A stretch of DNA of 64,000 nucleotides from Geotalea sp. SG265 (GCF_022808985.1 NZ_JAKZFT010000001.1:434001-498000), one strand, 5' to 3'. Positions 1-8,733 are shown, numbered from the stretch's first letter. Program-made: numbers and translations. The notes: generated by a model from the letters alone, not told the origin.

Positions 1-534
1 CGGGCGAAGCTCTCGGGTCCCGTTATTGAGCAGCAACGGCGGGATTACTTCAGGCTGAACCTGGTCATGCCGGTAGGATACCGGGTCCTGAAAAATCAGC
101 TGCCGGCCACTGTGGAAGAGGAATGGACGGCTGAACGGCAACGCTGTCTCTCCCTTCCGGAACCGGTCATGGAAGCTTTCGGCGATAGTTTCAAGGTGGT
201 GGATTGGTGCGGCGGGAAAGACCTGCTCCCCATGGAGATCAATCTCAGCGGCGGCGGCATCCGCCTGAAGATGCCAGAAGCGGTGGCGGCTGGAACCCTG
301 TTGAGCGTCGACCTTTTTCTTCCTCTGGTCCCGCCGCGGATCATTCACACGGTGACAGAGGTGGTCCGCTGCAACGAGGTCAACCTCCACTGCGAAAAGG
401 GGACCCAATACCGGGTCGCCATGCGTTTTCTGCACATCGACGAACAGGAGCGGGAAACCATCATATCCTTTATTTTCAGCGAGCAGCGCCGGCTGCTGCA
501 GCTAAGCCAGGACCGCATCGTCCCCATCCACTGA
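1..534 (+). CDS. PilZ-domain c-di-GMP-binding protein (5' partial)
   Basis: The frame is open from base 1, so the gene begins outside the window; the first in-frame ATG (67) lies inside the protein. PilZ domains bind cyclic di-GMP through an RxxxR motif followed by a D/NxSxxG motif. Both are visible: RRDYFR just before Met67, and NLSGGGIR about 60 residues further on. The N-terminal part (probably a YcgR-N-like flagellar brake domain) is missing. It converges on the motAB/flagellar block, which fits a motility role, but the exact target cannot be told from sequence. Confidence 0.8.
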   Translation, partial: RAKLSGPVIEQQRRDYFRLNLVMPVGYRVLKNQLPATVEEEWTAERQRCLSLPEPVMEAFGDSFKVVDWCGGKDLLPMEINLSGGGIRLKMPEAVAAGTLLSVDLFLPLVPPRIIHTVTEVVRCNEVNLHCEKGTQYRVAMRFLHIDEQERETIISFIFSEQRRLLQLSQDRIVPIH

Positions 535-537
535 AAT

Positions 538-576
538 GAAAAAGCGGCTCTTTTCGCATCTGGCGAAAGAACCGCT
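538..576 (-). terminator. Intrinsic terminator behind motB
   Basis: An imperfect stem (agcggctcttttcgc, 543-557, against gcgaaagaaccgct, 563-576) is followed on the minus strand by a run of T. It lies between the convergent PilZ gene and motB, and probably ends the flbD-motA-motB transcript. Confidence 0.6.
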
Positions 577-607
577 GGGACCTCTTCACTCTTCAATCTT
601 CACTCTT

Positions 608-1384
608 CTACGGTTCTCCCCTCTCGCTCTCCGCCGACAGCAGCACTATATCCACTCGCCTATTCCTGCTTCTCCCGTCGGCAGTGCTGTTGTCCGCCAC
701 CGGCCGGTATTCGCCGAATCCTGTCGCCGAGATTTTTTCCGGCTCGAAATCGTAATGCCTGACCAGATACTGGACCAGAAAGATGGCCCGGGCCGTGGAA
801 AGTTCCCAGTTTGAGGGAAACATCCGGGAATTGATGGGAACGTTGTCCGTGTGCCCCTCCACCCTGACCGGATTGGTGTAGTTGCCCAGCGATTCTGCCA
901 CATGAGCCAGGAGAGGATACGCGCTCTGCTGTACGATGGCGCTCCCCGAATCGAAAAAACCCGCCTCCTTGAGGCTGACCACCAGACCCCGCCGGTTGAT
1001 CTCGACGCTGACTTTGTCCTGGGCGCCCGTTTTCATAAGATAAGCTTCAATGGCCGCCTTGACCGCCTTGAAATCCTTCTCTTCAGCATGAGCCTTGGCC
1101 TTGCCGCCCCTCACCGCTTTTTCCGGAACGCTCTGCGGCCGCAGAGTGGGAATGATACTGATGTTGCCCGAGTCGATGATGCGGGGCTTGGGGGAGGAAG
1201 AAGTCTTGTTGTAGCCGAATGATTCCCGCAGGGATTCAACGACCTCTTCCACCTTTTTCTTGTCGGTCTGACTCATGGCGTAAAGGGTGACGAAAACAGC
1301 AAAGAGCAAGGTTATGAAATCGGCGTAGGAAACCATCCACCGCTCCATGTTGGGTTCTTTTTCAGGTGCCTTTTTCCTGGCCAT
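608..1384 (-). CDS. motB: Flagellar stator protein MotB
   Basis: 258 aa. MotB forms the ion-conducting stator with MotA and anchors it to peptidoglycan. After a charged N-terminus there is one membrane helix carrying MVSYADFITLLFAVFVTLYA (about residues 18-37), including the Asp essential for ion flow. A linker is followed by an OmpA-like domain (about 125-250) with the peptidoglycan-binding signature VEGHTDNVPI...NWELSTARA and NRRVDIVL. It begins one base after motA ends, so the two are co-translated as usual. Length is normal for the family. Confidence 0.96.
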   Translation of the reverse strand: MARKKAPEKEPNMERWMVSYADFITLLFAVFVTLYAMSQTDKKKVEEVVESLRESFGYNKTSSSPKPRIIDSGNISIIPTLRPQSVPEKAVRGGKAKAHAEEKDFKAVKAAIEAYLMKTGAQDKVSVEINRRGLVVSLKEAGFFDSGSAIVQQSAYPLLAHVAESLGNYTNPVRVEGHTDNVPINSRMFPSNWELSTARAIFLVQYLVRHYDFEPEKISATGFGEYRPVADNSTADGRSRNRRVDIVLLSAESERGEP

Positions 1385-2155
1385 CTATTTGCCCTTTTTG
1401 GCGCCAGCGCCCCCTTCAGGCAGGTAGGCACGCAGCTTCTGCTCGATGAAGTGGGGATTTTCGCCATTCTGGATGGCAATCAGCCCCTCGATAACCATCT
1501 CCTTCTGCAGAATGGCCTCTTGCAGCCTCTTTTTCAGTTTCGTCCCGCAGGGGATGCAGATGATGTTGGCGGTCATCAGGCCGTAAATGGTGGCGACGAA
1601 GGCTACGGCGATGCCGGCCCCCAGCTTGGAAGAGTCAGACAGGTTGTTCATGACGTGAATCAGCCCTAAAACGGCACCGATGATGCCGATGGTGGGGGCA
1701 TATCCTCCGGCCGCCTCGAAAATTTCTGCGCTGACCTTGGCGTGCTCTTCGAATGAGTTCAGCTCAATCTCCATGGTTTCCCTGAGCTTTTGCGGGTCGA
1801 TACCATCCACCACCAGGGAGATGCCCTTCTTGGTGAAGGCGTCCTTGACCGTCTGTGCCTCCTGCTCAAGGGAGATCAAGCCGTTGCGCCGGGCCTTGGC
1901 CGCATAATTGATGATGTTCTTGATCACCGCCTCAGGGTCGTCCTTCGGCGGGAAGAGGGCCTTGCGCGCATCCTTCAGCGCATGCAGGATGCTCTCAAGG
2001 GGAAAACTGACAAAAGTTGCGCCCATGGTGCCGCCCAAGACGATGAGGGCGGCCGTGGGCTGAATGATGGCGCTGACATGCCCCCCTTCAAGGATCTGTC
2101 CGCCGATGACCGCGCCGAAACCCAGTATCAGACCGATTATAGTTGCTATGTCCAT
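1385..2155 (-). CDS. motA: Flagellar stator protein MotA
   Basis: 256 aa. MotA is the four-helix stator subunit that couples ion flow to torque on FliG. The N-terminal helix DIATIIGLILGFGAVIGGQ, the GGTMGATFVSF segment and the two C-terminal helices (GGYAPTIGIIGAVLGLIHVM and GAGIAVAFVATIYGLMTAN) are all present and typical of the MotA/TolQ/ExbB family. It is followed directly by motB and preceded by flbD, the common FlbD-MotA-MotB arrangement in delta-proteobacteria. A sigma-28-like promoter upstream of flbD would place it in the late flagellar class. Confidence 0.96.
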   Translation of the reverse strand: MDIATIIGLILGFGAVIGGQILEGGHVSAIIQPTAALIVLGGTMGATFVSFPLESILHALKDARKALFPPKDDPEAVIKNIINYAAKARRNGLISLEQEAQTVKDAFTKKGISLVVDGIDPQKLRETMEIELNSFEEHAKVSAEIFEAAGGYAPTIGIIGAVLGLIHVMNNLSDSSKLGAGIAVAFVATIYGLMTANIICIPCGTKLKKRLQEAILQKEMVIEGLIAIQNGENPHFIEQKLRAYLPEGGAGAKKGK

Positions 2156-2182
2156 TATTCGAGCCCCTACGGAAAACCGCTG

Positions 2183-2440
2183 TCAGAGAGGACAGACCGG
2201 CCGGTAGTTATCCTTGCGTTGCCGCAGGAGGTACTTTCGTTTCACATCTGTAAAGGAACGGCGTTGAATGCCGGCCTTGAAGGTGATGATCCGGCCGACG
2301 ATCACCGCCGCCGGCTCAAGGACCAGGTAACGGTTACCGTTCAACAGGGCAATGTGGGTATCAGGGGTCTCCTCGATGGTCTCGATTAGATCCGGATTGA
2401 GATATAACTCGCTGCCGTCCATTCGCGTCAGTCTGATCAT
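2183..2440 (-). CDS. flbD: FlbD-family flagellar protein
   Basis: 85 aa. The start chosen is the ATG at 2440 (MIRLTRMDGSELYLNP), which matches the family's conserved beginning; the frame stays open upstream but without any family sequence. FlbD-type proteins (not the Caulobacter regulator of the same name) are small proteins almost always encoded just before motA. The core LNPDLIETIEETPDT...TLLNG-like segment (here IALLNGNRYLV) is visible. The basic tail of about 20 residues is longer than in many homologues. Molecular role is not well established. Confidence 0.85.
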   Translation of the reverse strand: MIRLTRMDGSELYLNPDLIETIEETPDTHIALLNGNRYLVLEPAAVIVGRIITFKAGIQRRSFTDVKRKYLLRQRKDNYRPVCPL

Positions 2441-2475
2441 GCCGCACCTGTCTCCAATGTTGCTCTTTACCATTT

Positions 2476-2502
2476 GTTTCGGTCTGAAGAACCGAATCTT
2501 TA
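2476..2502 (-). promoter_or_regulatory. Candidate sigma-28 (FliA) promoter for flbD-motAB
   Basis: On the minus strand TAAAGATT, then exactly 11 bases, then ACCGAAAC. The enterobacterial FliA consensus is TAAAGTTT-N11-GCCGATAA, so this matches 7/8 and 5/8 at the expected spacing. It lies between the terminator behind flgL and the flbD start, where a promoter is needed. fliA itself is in the same cluster. Confidence 0.5.
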
Positions 2503-2547
2503 GCCCGATTTTGGATGAAAGTTGCCGCAGGCTTTGAATTCGCGCTG

Positions 2548-2591
2548 AAAAAAAAGGCCAACTTGTGCGCCAAAGCGCTCGAATGGCCTTT
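2548..2591 (-). terminator. Intrinsic terminator behind flgL
   Basis: Minus strand aaaggcca...tggccttt stem (arms 2584-2591 and about 2553-2560) with an inner gcgc pairing, followed by eight or more T. It separates the flhA-to-flgL transcript from flbD-motAB. Confidence 0.75.
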
Positions 2592-2624
2592 AAAGAAGGG
2601 CAGAACAGAGTAACTGCCTGCTTT

Positions 2625-3545
2625 TCAAATGTAGTCAAGCAAGGACAACTGGCTGATTTTGGCGGTAGCGGACAAGGCGGCCTGAAAGGCGGTCTGCTGC
2701 TGGGTGAGTTCCGTGGCTGCCTTGGCATAATCCACATTCTGCTTGCTGCCGATGATGTTTTTCAAGGTGTTCTGGTTGTTGACGATCATGGTCTTGGCGT
2801 TGTCCAACCGCATCTTGTTCCCCGCCACCACGCTCTGGGCCGCGTTGATCTGATCGGCCGCAGCCTTCATGTTCTTTACCCCATCGGTGATATCGGCGGA
2901 GGAACCGGTGGTGATGGCATTGATCAGGGCATTGATGTTGGCAATGATGTCGGTCGGTCTGGTACCGGCACCGGCACCTGAAGCCGACCCCACCGGAGGA
3001 GTCCCGCCGCGAAGCAGGTCACCGCCGGTGATATTGATGGCGACGGACGAGTTTTTGGCAATGTTCACATAAATGTCGTCATCGGTGCCGTTGAAGGTCC
3101 CGGCGGCATCGAAAGGTGCCGTACTGTTGTCGAAACCGCCGAAGACATACTGGTTGCCGATCTGGGTGTTTCCAAGGTCGATCAGCTGGTCTTTCAGCTG
3201 TGTGAGATTGGTTGTGGCATTGGCGATCATGTTGGGATCGGTGCTGGTGCTGATCATGTTGCTGGCGACGGTTTTCACCTGGGCCATGATCGACGCCATA
3301 CCGCTCAGGGCCGTATCCGTGATGCCAAGCCAGATGTTTCCCTTATCGATGTTGCTCAGGTACTGGTCCCCCTCGGTGACCCCGTTCTGCAAGGCGAGGA
3401 TCTGCCGCGTCGAAATGGGATCGTCGCTTGGCCGGTTGATGTTGGAGCCGGAAGCCAGCTGTTCCTGCAGCTTGTCAAGTTTCGACCTTCCCTGTTGGAG
3501 GTTATAAAGGGCATTGTCTGCCGTCATACCCGGAGTAACACGCAT
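2625..3545 (-). CDS. flgL: Flagellar hook-associated protein 3 (FlgL)
   Basis: 306 aa from the ATG at 3545 (MRVTPGMTADNAL). An ATG two codons earlier (3551) is also in frame, but the aggag sequence is better spaced for 3545. FlgL forms the hook-filament junction with FlgK. The flagellin-like N-terminal helix pair (LDKLQEQLASGSNINRPSDD) and the C-terminal coiled-coil (about residues 230-306) are visible. The middle contains the conserved YVFGGF motif. It is the last gene of the long flagellar operon, directly after flgK, with a terminator behind it. Confidence 0.94.
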   Translation of the reverse strand: MRVTPGMTADNALYNLQQGRSKLDKLQEQLASGSNINRPSDDPISTRQILALQNGVTEGDQYLSNIDKGNIWLGITDTALSGMASIMAQVKTVASNMISTSTDPNMIANATTNLTQLKDQLIDLGNTQIGNQYVFGGFDNSTAPFDAAGTFNGTDDDIYVNIAKNSSVAINITGGDLLRGGTPPVGSASGAGAGTRPTDIIANINALINAITTGSSADITDGVKNMKAAADQINAAQSVVAGNKMRLDNAKTMIVNNQNTLKNIIGSKQNVDYAKAATELTQQQTAFQAALSATAKISQLSLLDYI

Positions 3546-3570
3546 CGTCATATCTCCTGTCCCTGTATTA

Positions 3571-4995
3571 CTACCGCACCATCGCCAGGATGGTATCCAT
3601 CATTTCGCCCCCGGCCTTAACCAACCGTGCCGCCCCTTCGAAGGCCCGCTGATACTTGAGGAGATTGGTCAGTTCCTCGTCCAGTGAAACGCCGGAGTTG
3701 GATTCCCGCAAGGTATTCAACTGTTTCAAAAAGGCCTCGCCCTGTGCCGTGGTGTTTTTCGCCTGCTGCACATCGACGCCCACGTTACTGACGAAGGCGT
3801 TGAAAAAGTCGGCTACGGTGCTGTTGCCGGTGCTGAAGGCAAGGGCCGCGTCCTTGATCCCGGCAATAAGCAGGGCATTGCGGTTGTCCCCAGGACCGGT
3901 GGTCGGGTTGGCGCCCGCGGCGATTATGGCAGGATCGGCAACTATGGCGCCGCGAACGGCGATATCGGCGCTTGTGGTGCCGGTGAAGAAATCTTCGTTG
4001 GTGGTGCCGCCGAGGCCGGTGCCGGCCCGGTGCTGGGTGTTGACCTGGATGATGACATTGCCCGCCAGTTCGTTCAGCATGCCCAGGTAACCCGGCACGA
4101 TGTCGTCCCGCACCTGCAATGTGCCGCCGATTTTGCCGTAGGCGTTGCCGGCGCCGCCGATCGTGGCGGTCACATCTGTAAGAGGGGCGCCTGTCGGCGG
4201 GTTTGCCAGATCGGTGATGTAAATATGATTCTGCGGCGGCACCCCGACAGCTCCGGTGACCACATTGCGGTACTGATTGCCGCTTACCAGTGTCTCTCCG
4301 CCAAGAGTGGAAACGGTTATCGTTCCATTCGCCTGTTCCGCAGTGGTTACCCCCACCTGGCCAGAGAGTTCCTGGATGAGATAGTCCCGCTGGTCCTTCA
4401 TTTCGTTGACATTCCCCCCCATTGCCTGGGTGGTCATGATCTGCTGGTTGAGCTGAGCGATGCTACTCAATTTGTCGCTGATGTCGGCGGTGATGCTGAC
4501 CAGGTCCTGGTCCGAACGGGTGATCACTGTATTGAGACTGGTATTCAGCTGGTGAAAGGTGTCCACCAAAATTTGGGAACGGGCGAGCATTGCCTGCCGC
4601 TCAGGGCTCCCCTGGGGATTGAGGGAAAGGTCCTGCCATGCCCCGAAGAAACTCTCCATGGCCTTCCCCAGGCCGTCGGTCGTCACCTCGTTGAAAAGGG
4701 GCTCCACTTGCTCCAGTGCTGTCTGTTTCGCCAGGTTCTGCTCATAAGTGCTGTTGCCGTTGACTACCTGCGTCTGCAACAGATTGTCGTAAGAACGCTG
4801 AATGGCAACGACCTCTACCCCACCGCCAATGGGAAAACTGGAGGCAATATTAGCCGGCCCGCTTTCCATGATGACCCGTTGCCGGGAATAGCCGGCAGTG
4901 TTAACATTGGCGATGTTCTCGCTGGTCACCTCGATCGCCTGGCGCTGGGCGGCAATCCCCCTTGTGGCAATACTGAAGATGTCGTTAATCCCCAT
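3571..4995 (-). CDS. flgK: Flagellar hook-associated protein 1 (FlgK)
   Basis: 474 aa. FlgK is the first hook-filament junction protein, exported by the flagellar type III system. The N-terminus MGINDIFSIATRGIAAQRQA and SENIANVNTAGYSRQR carry the rod/hook-family ANVNTxGY motif. The C-terminus (SLDEELTNLLKYQRAFEGAARLV) is the matching helix. The central region is Gly/Thr-rich and variable, as expected. It lies between the chaperone gene flgN and flgL, the usual order. Confidence 0.96.
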   Translation of the reverse strand: MGINDIFSIATRGIAAQRQAIEVTSENIANVNTAGYSRQRVIMESGPANIASSFPIGGGVEVVAIQRSYDNLLQTQVVNGNSTYEQNLAKQTALEQVEPLFNEVTTDGLGKAMESFFGAWQDLSLNPQGSPERQAMLARSQILVDTFHQLNTSLNTVITRSDQDLVSITADISDKLSSIAQLNQQIMTTQAMGGNVNEMKDQRDYLIQELSGQVGVTTAEQANGTITVSTLGGETLVSGNQYRNVVTGAVGVPPQNHIYITDLANPPTGAPLTDVTATIGGAGNAYGKIGGTLQVRDDIVPGYLGMLNELAGNVIIQVNTQHRAGTGLGGTTNEDFFTGTTSADIAVRGAIVADPAIIAAGANPTTGPGDNRNALLIAGIKDAALAFSTGNSTVADFFNAFVSNVGVDVQQAKNTTAQGEAFLKQLNTLRESNSGVSLDEELTNLLKYQRAFEGAARLVKAGGEMMDTILAMVR

Positions 4996-5493
4996 TCATA
5001 TCTCCTTGCACACCAGCCTGGCTCCGCCGCTGCCGGTTCGCAACGTCCCGGCTTCGCCATAGGTGGCGGCATTATTGAATACGTTGTTGAAGAATTTGAG
5101 CGAACGGCCCACCAACCCCAGGGAATCCTGGAGCAGGTTACGATTTCGGGAAAGGAGGGTATCCAACTCCGTGGTAGAGCTAGTGAGATTATCCTGCACT
5201 CCCTGCAGAACGGTACGCTCCCGTACGGAGATCCGTGCAATGAGGGGCGACAGCCTGTCGTTACCCTCAAGCCCCAGCGCTGTCCCGGCCTTTGCCAGAA
5301 GGACTTTGCAGTCACCATTCAGGCGTTCGAGCCGAGCCATGGCATCGTCTATTTCCGCCTGATTGGTCTCAAGCCGTGCCAGATCAAGCGCGGTTATGCA
5401 ACTCTGTTCCTCTTCCAGCAGCCGATGCATATCGTCCAGAAGCGCCCCTTTTTCCTGCAGGGTCATTATGAGCTCGTCTATACCAGCAGTCAT
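4996..5493 (-). CDS. flgN: Flagellar export chaperone FlgN-like
   Basis: 165 aa from ATG 5493, which overlaps the flgM stop codon as ATGA; an upstream TTG (5499) is less likely. FlgN binds FlgK and FlgL before export. The protein is almost entirely helical with heptad-like leucines (IDELIMTLQEKGALLDDM, LARLETNQAEIDDAMARLE), as in the FlgN family, where primary sequence is weakly conserved. Its position directly before flgK and flgL, its clients, strengthens the call. Homology rests mainly on context, length and helical pattern. Confidence 0.8.
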   Translation of the reverse strand: MTAGIDELIMTLQEKGALLDDMHRLLEEEQSCITALDLARLETNQAEIDDAMARLERLNGDCKVLLAKAGTALGLEGNDRLSPLIARISVRERTVLQGVQDNLTSSTTELDTLLSRNRNLLQDSLGLVGRSLKFFNNVFNNAATYGEAGTLRTGSGGARLVCKEI

Positions 5494-5777
5494 GCCCAAC
5501 CTCCAGTCCCGTAACTCTCCATCATCTTTGCCGCCACCAGCTCCGCATCGACCCGGTAAGTGCCGAAGCCGAGCTCTTGCTTCATCAATGCCACCCGCTC
5601 GAGTCTCATTTCCGGCAGGGCGGCAACCGATTTTTTCAGTGCATCTATTTCCCTGCCTGCCGGGGATATCTCGATAATATCTGACGGGCCGGGTGTGCCG
5701 TTTGCTGCTTCCGTTACTGCGGTTTTACCGTGATAGAAATCAATGATGTGTAACTGGCTCTGTTGATCTACTTTCAC
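5490..5777 (-). CDS. flgM: Anti-sigma-28 factor FlgM
   Basis: 95 aa with a GTG start (5777). FlgM holds sigma-28 (FliA) inactive until hook completion, when it is exported. The N-terminal half is low-complexity and probably disordered. The C-terminal half has the FlgM pattern: IEISPAGREIDALKKSVAALPEMR, then RVALMKQELGFGTYRVDAELVAAKMME, whose last part is the conserved Y.vd...vA.km motif. It overlaps flgN by an ATGA. fliA lies upstream in the same operon, giving the complete sigma/anti-sigma pair. Confidence 0.88.
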   Translation of the reverse strand: MKVDQQSQLHIIDFYHGKTAVTEAANGTPGPSDIIEISPAGREIDALKKSVAALPEMRLERVALMKQELGFGTYRVDAELVAAKMMESYGTGGWA

Positions 5778-5811
5778 CGAAACCGCCTTTCGTCATCGCA
5801 GCTCTGCCGTG

Positions 5812-6156
5812 TCAGTCACTGCCGGGCTTTTTCCTTCCCGCCCCTGCAGCCGTCAATTGTTTTTCAATAATGCGGGCAAGGCCTAGACTGCCGTTTTCCG
5901 CCACAGCCTTTGCGTATTCCTGGTCCAGAAGGGAACGGTACACATCTTCGCCGTGGCCGCCGCCGGTCAGGGTGTCCCCGCCGACCGTTTCGCGCATGGA
6001 TTTGAGCATCATGCCGACGAAAAGGCTTTCGAATTCCTTGGCCACCTTCGCGGCATTAATATTCTTCTTTTCGGCCGATTGCTGCCCGAGCTTTAGGGAT
6101 TGTGTCCGAAGGGTCTCCAGCGGCACGGTCGGCAAGGCCCTTTCTTTGATCTCCAT
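5812..6156 (-). CDS. flgJ: Rod-binding protein, FlgJ N-terminal type
   Basis: 114 aa from ATG 6156 (MEIKERALP), preceded by an aaaggga ribosome site; an ATG nine codons upstream (6183) lacks one. Only the rod-binding half of FlgJ is present: AKEFESLFVGMMLKSMRETV and YRSLLDQEYAKAVAENGSLGLA. The C-terminal muramidase domain of enterobacterial FlgJ is absent, which is normal outside gamma- and some beta-proteobacteria. It helps rod assembly in the periplasm. It follows flgI. Confidence 0.9.
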   Translation of the reverse strand: MEIKERALPTVPLETLRTQSLKLGQQSAEKKNINAAKVAKEFESLFVGMMLKSMRETVGGDTLTGGGHGEDVYRSLLDQEYAKAVAENGSLGLARIIEKQLTAAGAGRKKPGSD

Positions 6157-6212
6157 CGGTTCGTCCCTTTCATCTGCTGTCATATGCCGGTTCCGGGCCG
6201 CTGTCCGTCATC

Positions 6213-7307
6213 CTATATGACCGACAGTTCCGCGTTCAGCGCCCCTGCTGCCTTGATCGCCTGCATGATGCCGATCAGGTCGCGAGGTGTTACCCCCAGG
6301 GCGTTGAGGGCACGCACCACATCGCTGATGTTGGTTCCCTGTGGCACCACAGCCAGGCTGCCCCGATCCTCCTTCACCTTCACGGCTGTCCGTGGGACGA
6401 CCTTGGTCTCGCCGGTCCCAAACGGTGCCGGCTGAGAAACCATCGGCGTTTCCTTCACATGGAGGGTCAGGTTTCCATGGGAGACCGCCACGGAAGAGAT
6501 GCGCACATTCTCGCCGATGACGATGGTGCCGGTGCGCTCGTTGAGCACCACTTTGGCCATGACGTCGGGGTTGACCTCAAGCCGCTCCAGCTCGGCGACG
6601 AATTCCACCGGCCTGCCGAGAAAGCTATCGGGCAGAGCCAGCTGCACCGAACCCGGATCGGACAGTGAGGCAACCTGGGCCTTGAACTTCCCGTTGACCG
6701 CTGCAGCTATCCTGGAGGCGGTGGTAAAGTCGGGCTGATGCAGGTTGAGGCGCAGCACATTGCGGCCGGCCAGCACGTTTGGCAGTTCCCGCTCCACCAG
6801 CGCCCCGGCCGGGACCCGCCCGGCTGTAGGATGATTCTTCTGCACGGTCGCCGCCTGTCCGCCGTAGGAAAAGGAATTGGTCAGCACCGCCCCTTGGGCT
6901 ACGGCGTAGACCTGGCTGTCTCCCCCTTTCAGCGGAGTCATGAGCAAGGTCCCGCCAGCCAGACTCTTGGCATCCCCCACCGACGAAACGAGCACATCGA
7001 GGGTATTGCCCTGCTTGGCAAAGGGGGGGAGCGTGGCGGTCACCATGACCGCCGCCACGTTTTTGACGGTGATGTCGGCACGGTTGATGGTGATACCCAT
7101 CCGCTCCAGGGTGTTCACCAGGGACTGGACCGGGAACTTGGTCTGATCGCTGTCGCCGCTGCCGTTCAGCCCGACGACGAGGCCATACCCCATTAACTGG
7201 TTTTCCCTGACGCCGTCGAAAGCGGCAATGTCCTTGATCCGCACCGCAAGTGCCAACTGGGGCAGCAGAAGCAGCAGTATTACTAAAGTACAAAAAGTCC
7301 TGGTCAT
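6213..7307 (-). CDS. flgI: Flagellar P-ring protein FlgI
   Basis: 364 aa. FlgI polymerises around the rod in the peptidoglycan layer. A Sec signal peptide (TRTFCTLVILLLLLPQLALA, cleavage after about residue 21) is followed by the highly conserved RIKDIAAFDGVRENQLMGYG and GLNGSGDSDQ. The C-terminal LNALGVTPRDLIGIMQAIKA is the family end signature. Length is standard. It sits between flgH and flgJ. Confidence 0.97.
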   Translation of the reverse strand: MTRTFCTLVILLLLLPQLALAVRIKDIAAFDGVRENQLMGYGLVVGLNGSGDSDQTKFPVQSLVNTLERMGITINRADITVKNVAAVMVTATLPPFAKQGNTLDVLVSSVGDAKSLAGGTLLMTPLKGGDSQVYAVAQGAVLTNSFSYGGQAATVQKNHPTAGRVPAGALVERELPNVLAGRNVLRLNLHQPDFTTASRIAAAVNGKFKAQVASLSDPGSVQLALPDSFLGRPVEFVAELERLEVNPDVMAKVVLNERTGTIVIGENVRISSVAVSHGNLTLHVKETPMVSQPAPFGTGETKVVPRTAVKVKEDRGSLAVVPQGTNISDVVRALNALGVTPRDLIGIMQAIKAAGALNAELSVI

Positions 7308-7336
7308 ATTCCCATGAACCTCGTTATGGACAATGG

Positions 7337-8026
7337 TCAGAACGGCCAGATGACGTCCAGTATCCCCATGAGCCAGCCCGGCTTCTGTCTGTCGCTGATG
7401 ATACCTTTGCCGCTGTATGTGATGCGGGCATCGGCAATATAGATGGAGTTGACCACGTTGTCGGCACTGATATCGCGGGTGCGGACGGTGCCGGTAAGGA
7501 CGATAACCTGGTCCTCGTTGTTGACCTTGACGTTGCGCTTGCCTTCGATGAGCAGGTTGCCATTGCCGATGACGTCGATGACCTTGGCAGTGATTGTGGC
7601 GTGCAGGTTTTCTTCGCGGGTGGTTTTGCCGCTGCCGTCATATTTGGAGTCGTAGCTGGCGCTCAAAAGCTTGTTCAGGTCCATCCAATTGGAGATGCCG
7701 GTGACGTTGGTTTCCAGCCCCATCAGTTTTGGGATTCCGGCGGAAATACTGCTGCCGCGGCTGGTGCCGGTCGTGGCTTCTTTACTGGCGCTGGCCTGTT
7801 CCGTAATGACCACGGTAACCGTATCCCCTCTCCTGCGTGCCTTGAGATCTTCGGCAAAACCTGCCGAGGAGTCCTGCCAGATGGAGCCATTGGCATAGCT
7901 GGGCCTCGCCTGCTGCAGCTGTTCGTCAAAAGCGGGGGTCCTAACCTCCGAACTCTGGAAGGAGCAGCTGGTCAAAAACAGGGGAACAGACAGCACCAGG
8001 CATTTTGCGACCGTTCGAAGATCCAT
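7337..8026 (-). CDS. flgH: Flagellar L-ring protein FlgH
   Basis: 229 aa lipoprotein of the outer-membrane ring. The signal peptide ends in a lipobox, LTSC (Cys about residue 21). Conserved FlgH segments follow: SIWQDSSAGFAEDLKARRRGDTVTV and GNLLIEGKRNVKVNNEDQVI, then RTRDISADNVVNSIYIADARITYSGKG as the C-terminal signature. It lies between flgA (its assembly relates to P-ring maturation) and flgI. Confidence 0.97.
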   Translation of the reverse strand: MDLRTVAKCLVLSVPLFLTSCSFQSSEVRTPAFDEQLQQARPSYANGSIWQDSSAGFAEDLKARRRGDTVTVVITEQASASKEATTGTSRGSSISAGIPKLMGLETNVTGISNWMDLNKLLSASYDSKYDGSGKTTREENLHATITAKVIDVIGNGNLLIEGKRNVKVNNEDQVIVLTGTVRTRDISADNVVNSIYIADARITYSGKGIISDRQKPGWLMGILDVIWPF

Positions 8027-8028
8027 GG

Positions 8029-8733
8029 CTAAAAGTCCACCTTTACCGTTTCCCCATCGATGACCCGTGCCGGGAACTCCTTTTGGGAGGAGAGGTTTCT
8101 CACCATGATCGTATCCCCTTCCGCCCCCGCATTCCTTGCCTTGCCGGCAGCCGTAATGCGCAAGGTGCCGCTTTCCGCGATGATGGTGACCAGCTGACCG
8201 CTTTTAACGAGCGGCACCCGTTCCAGATTATCAGGCCTTATGGGGTTGTTGCCGCGCACGGCGGTCCGCACCCGCTTGCCGACGACCTCTTCCACCGAGC
8301 GGACGAATCGTCCCTGCAACCGGGAGAGTCCCCTCTTCTGCACCGCCACGTCCGCCGCGCCGATGATCTGACCATGTTCGAGAGGACGAGCCGCCACCAC
8401 CATCTCGGCAAAGGCTTCCACCTCCACCTTGACCGGCACGTTGCGCTCGACCCGCCCGTCCACCCTGACGATCAGGGCAAGATTGGCGTTCCCCCACCCT
8501 TCCCAGCGATCCGGCGCCACCATCTCGTAGCTCACCTCTCCGGCAGGAAGGGACAAGTCGCCACTGTAAGCGATCGTCCTGATGTCGATCTCCAGCCCCA
8601 GGTTGTCGCATTTCTGCCGCAGGTAGTCCGAAACCACCCGGCGCACCTCCGCCTCCTTCACCACCTGTCCTGCAGCCAGTGCATGGGAACCGAAAAGAAG
8701 CAACATTAGCGCTGTCAATAAAATGACTCTCAT
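8029..8733 (-). CDS. flgA: P-ring assembly chaperone FlgA
   Basis: 234 aa from ATG 8733 (MRVILLTALMLLLFGSHALA); ATG 8739 two codons earlier is an alternative. The first 20 or so residues are a signal peptide. FlgA is a periplasmic chaperone for FlgI. The SAF domain and its end are visible (ARPLEHGQIIGAADVAVQKR, VVGKRVRTAVRGNNPI, VKSGQLVTIIAESGTLRITA). The order flgA-flgH-flgI is conserved in many polar flagellates. Its upstream region is occupied by an intergenic palindromic repeat (8765-8862). Confidence 0.93.
   Translation of the reverse strand: MRVILLTALMLLLFGSHALAAGQVVKEAEVRRVVSDYLRQKCDNLGLEIDIRTIAYSGDLSLPAGEVSYEMVAPDRWEGWGNANLALIVRVDGRVERNVPVKVEVEAFAEMVVAARPLEHGQIIGAADVAVQKRGLSRLQGRFVRSVEEVVGKRVRTAVRGNNPIRPDNLERVPLVKSGQLVTIIAESGTLRITAAGKARNAGAEGDTIMVRNLSSQKEFPARVIDGETVKVDF

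Noticed and set aside
4030-5514. Long plus-strand open frame (494 codons) opposite flgK, flgN and flgM
   Set aside because: Spans three well-supported genes on the other strand and has no recognisable domain.
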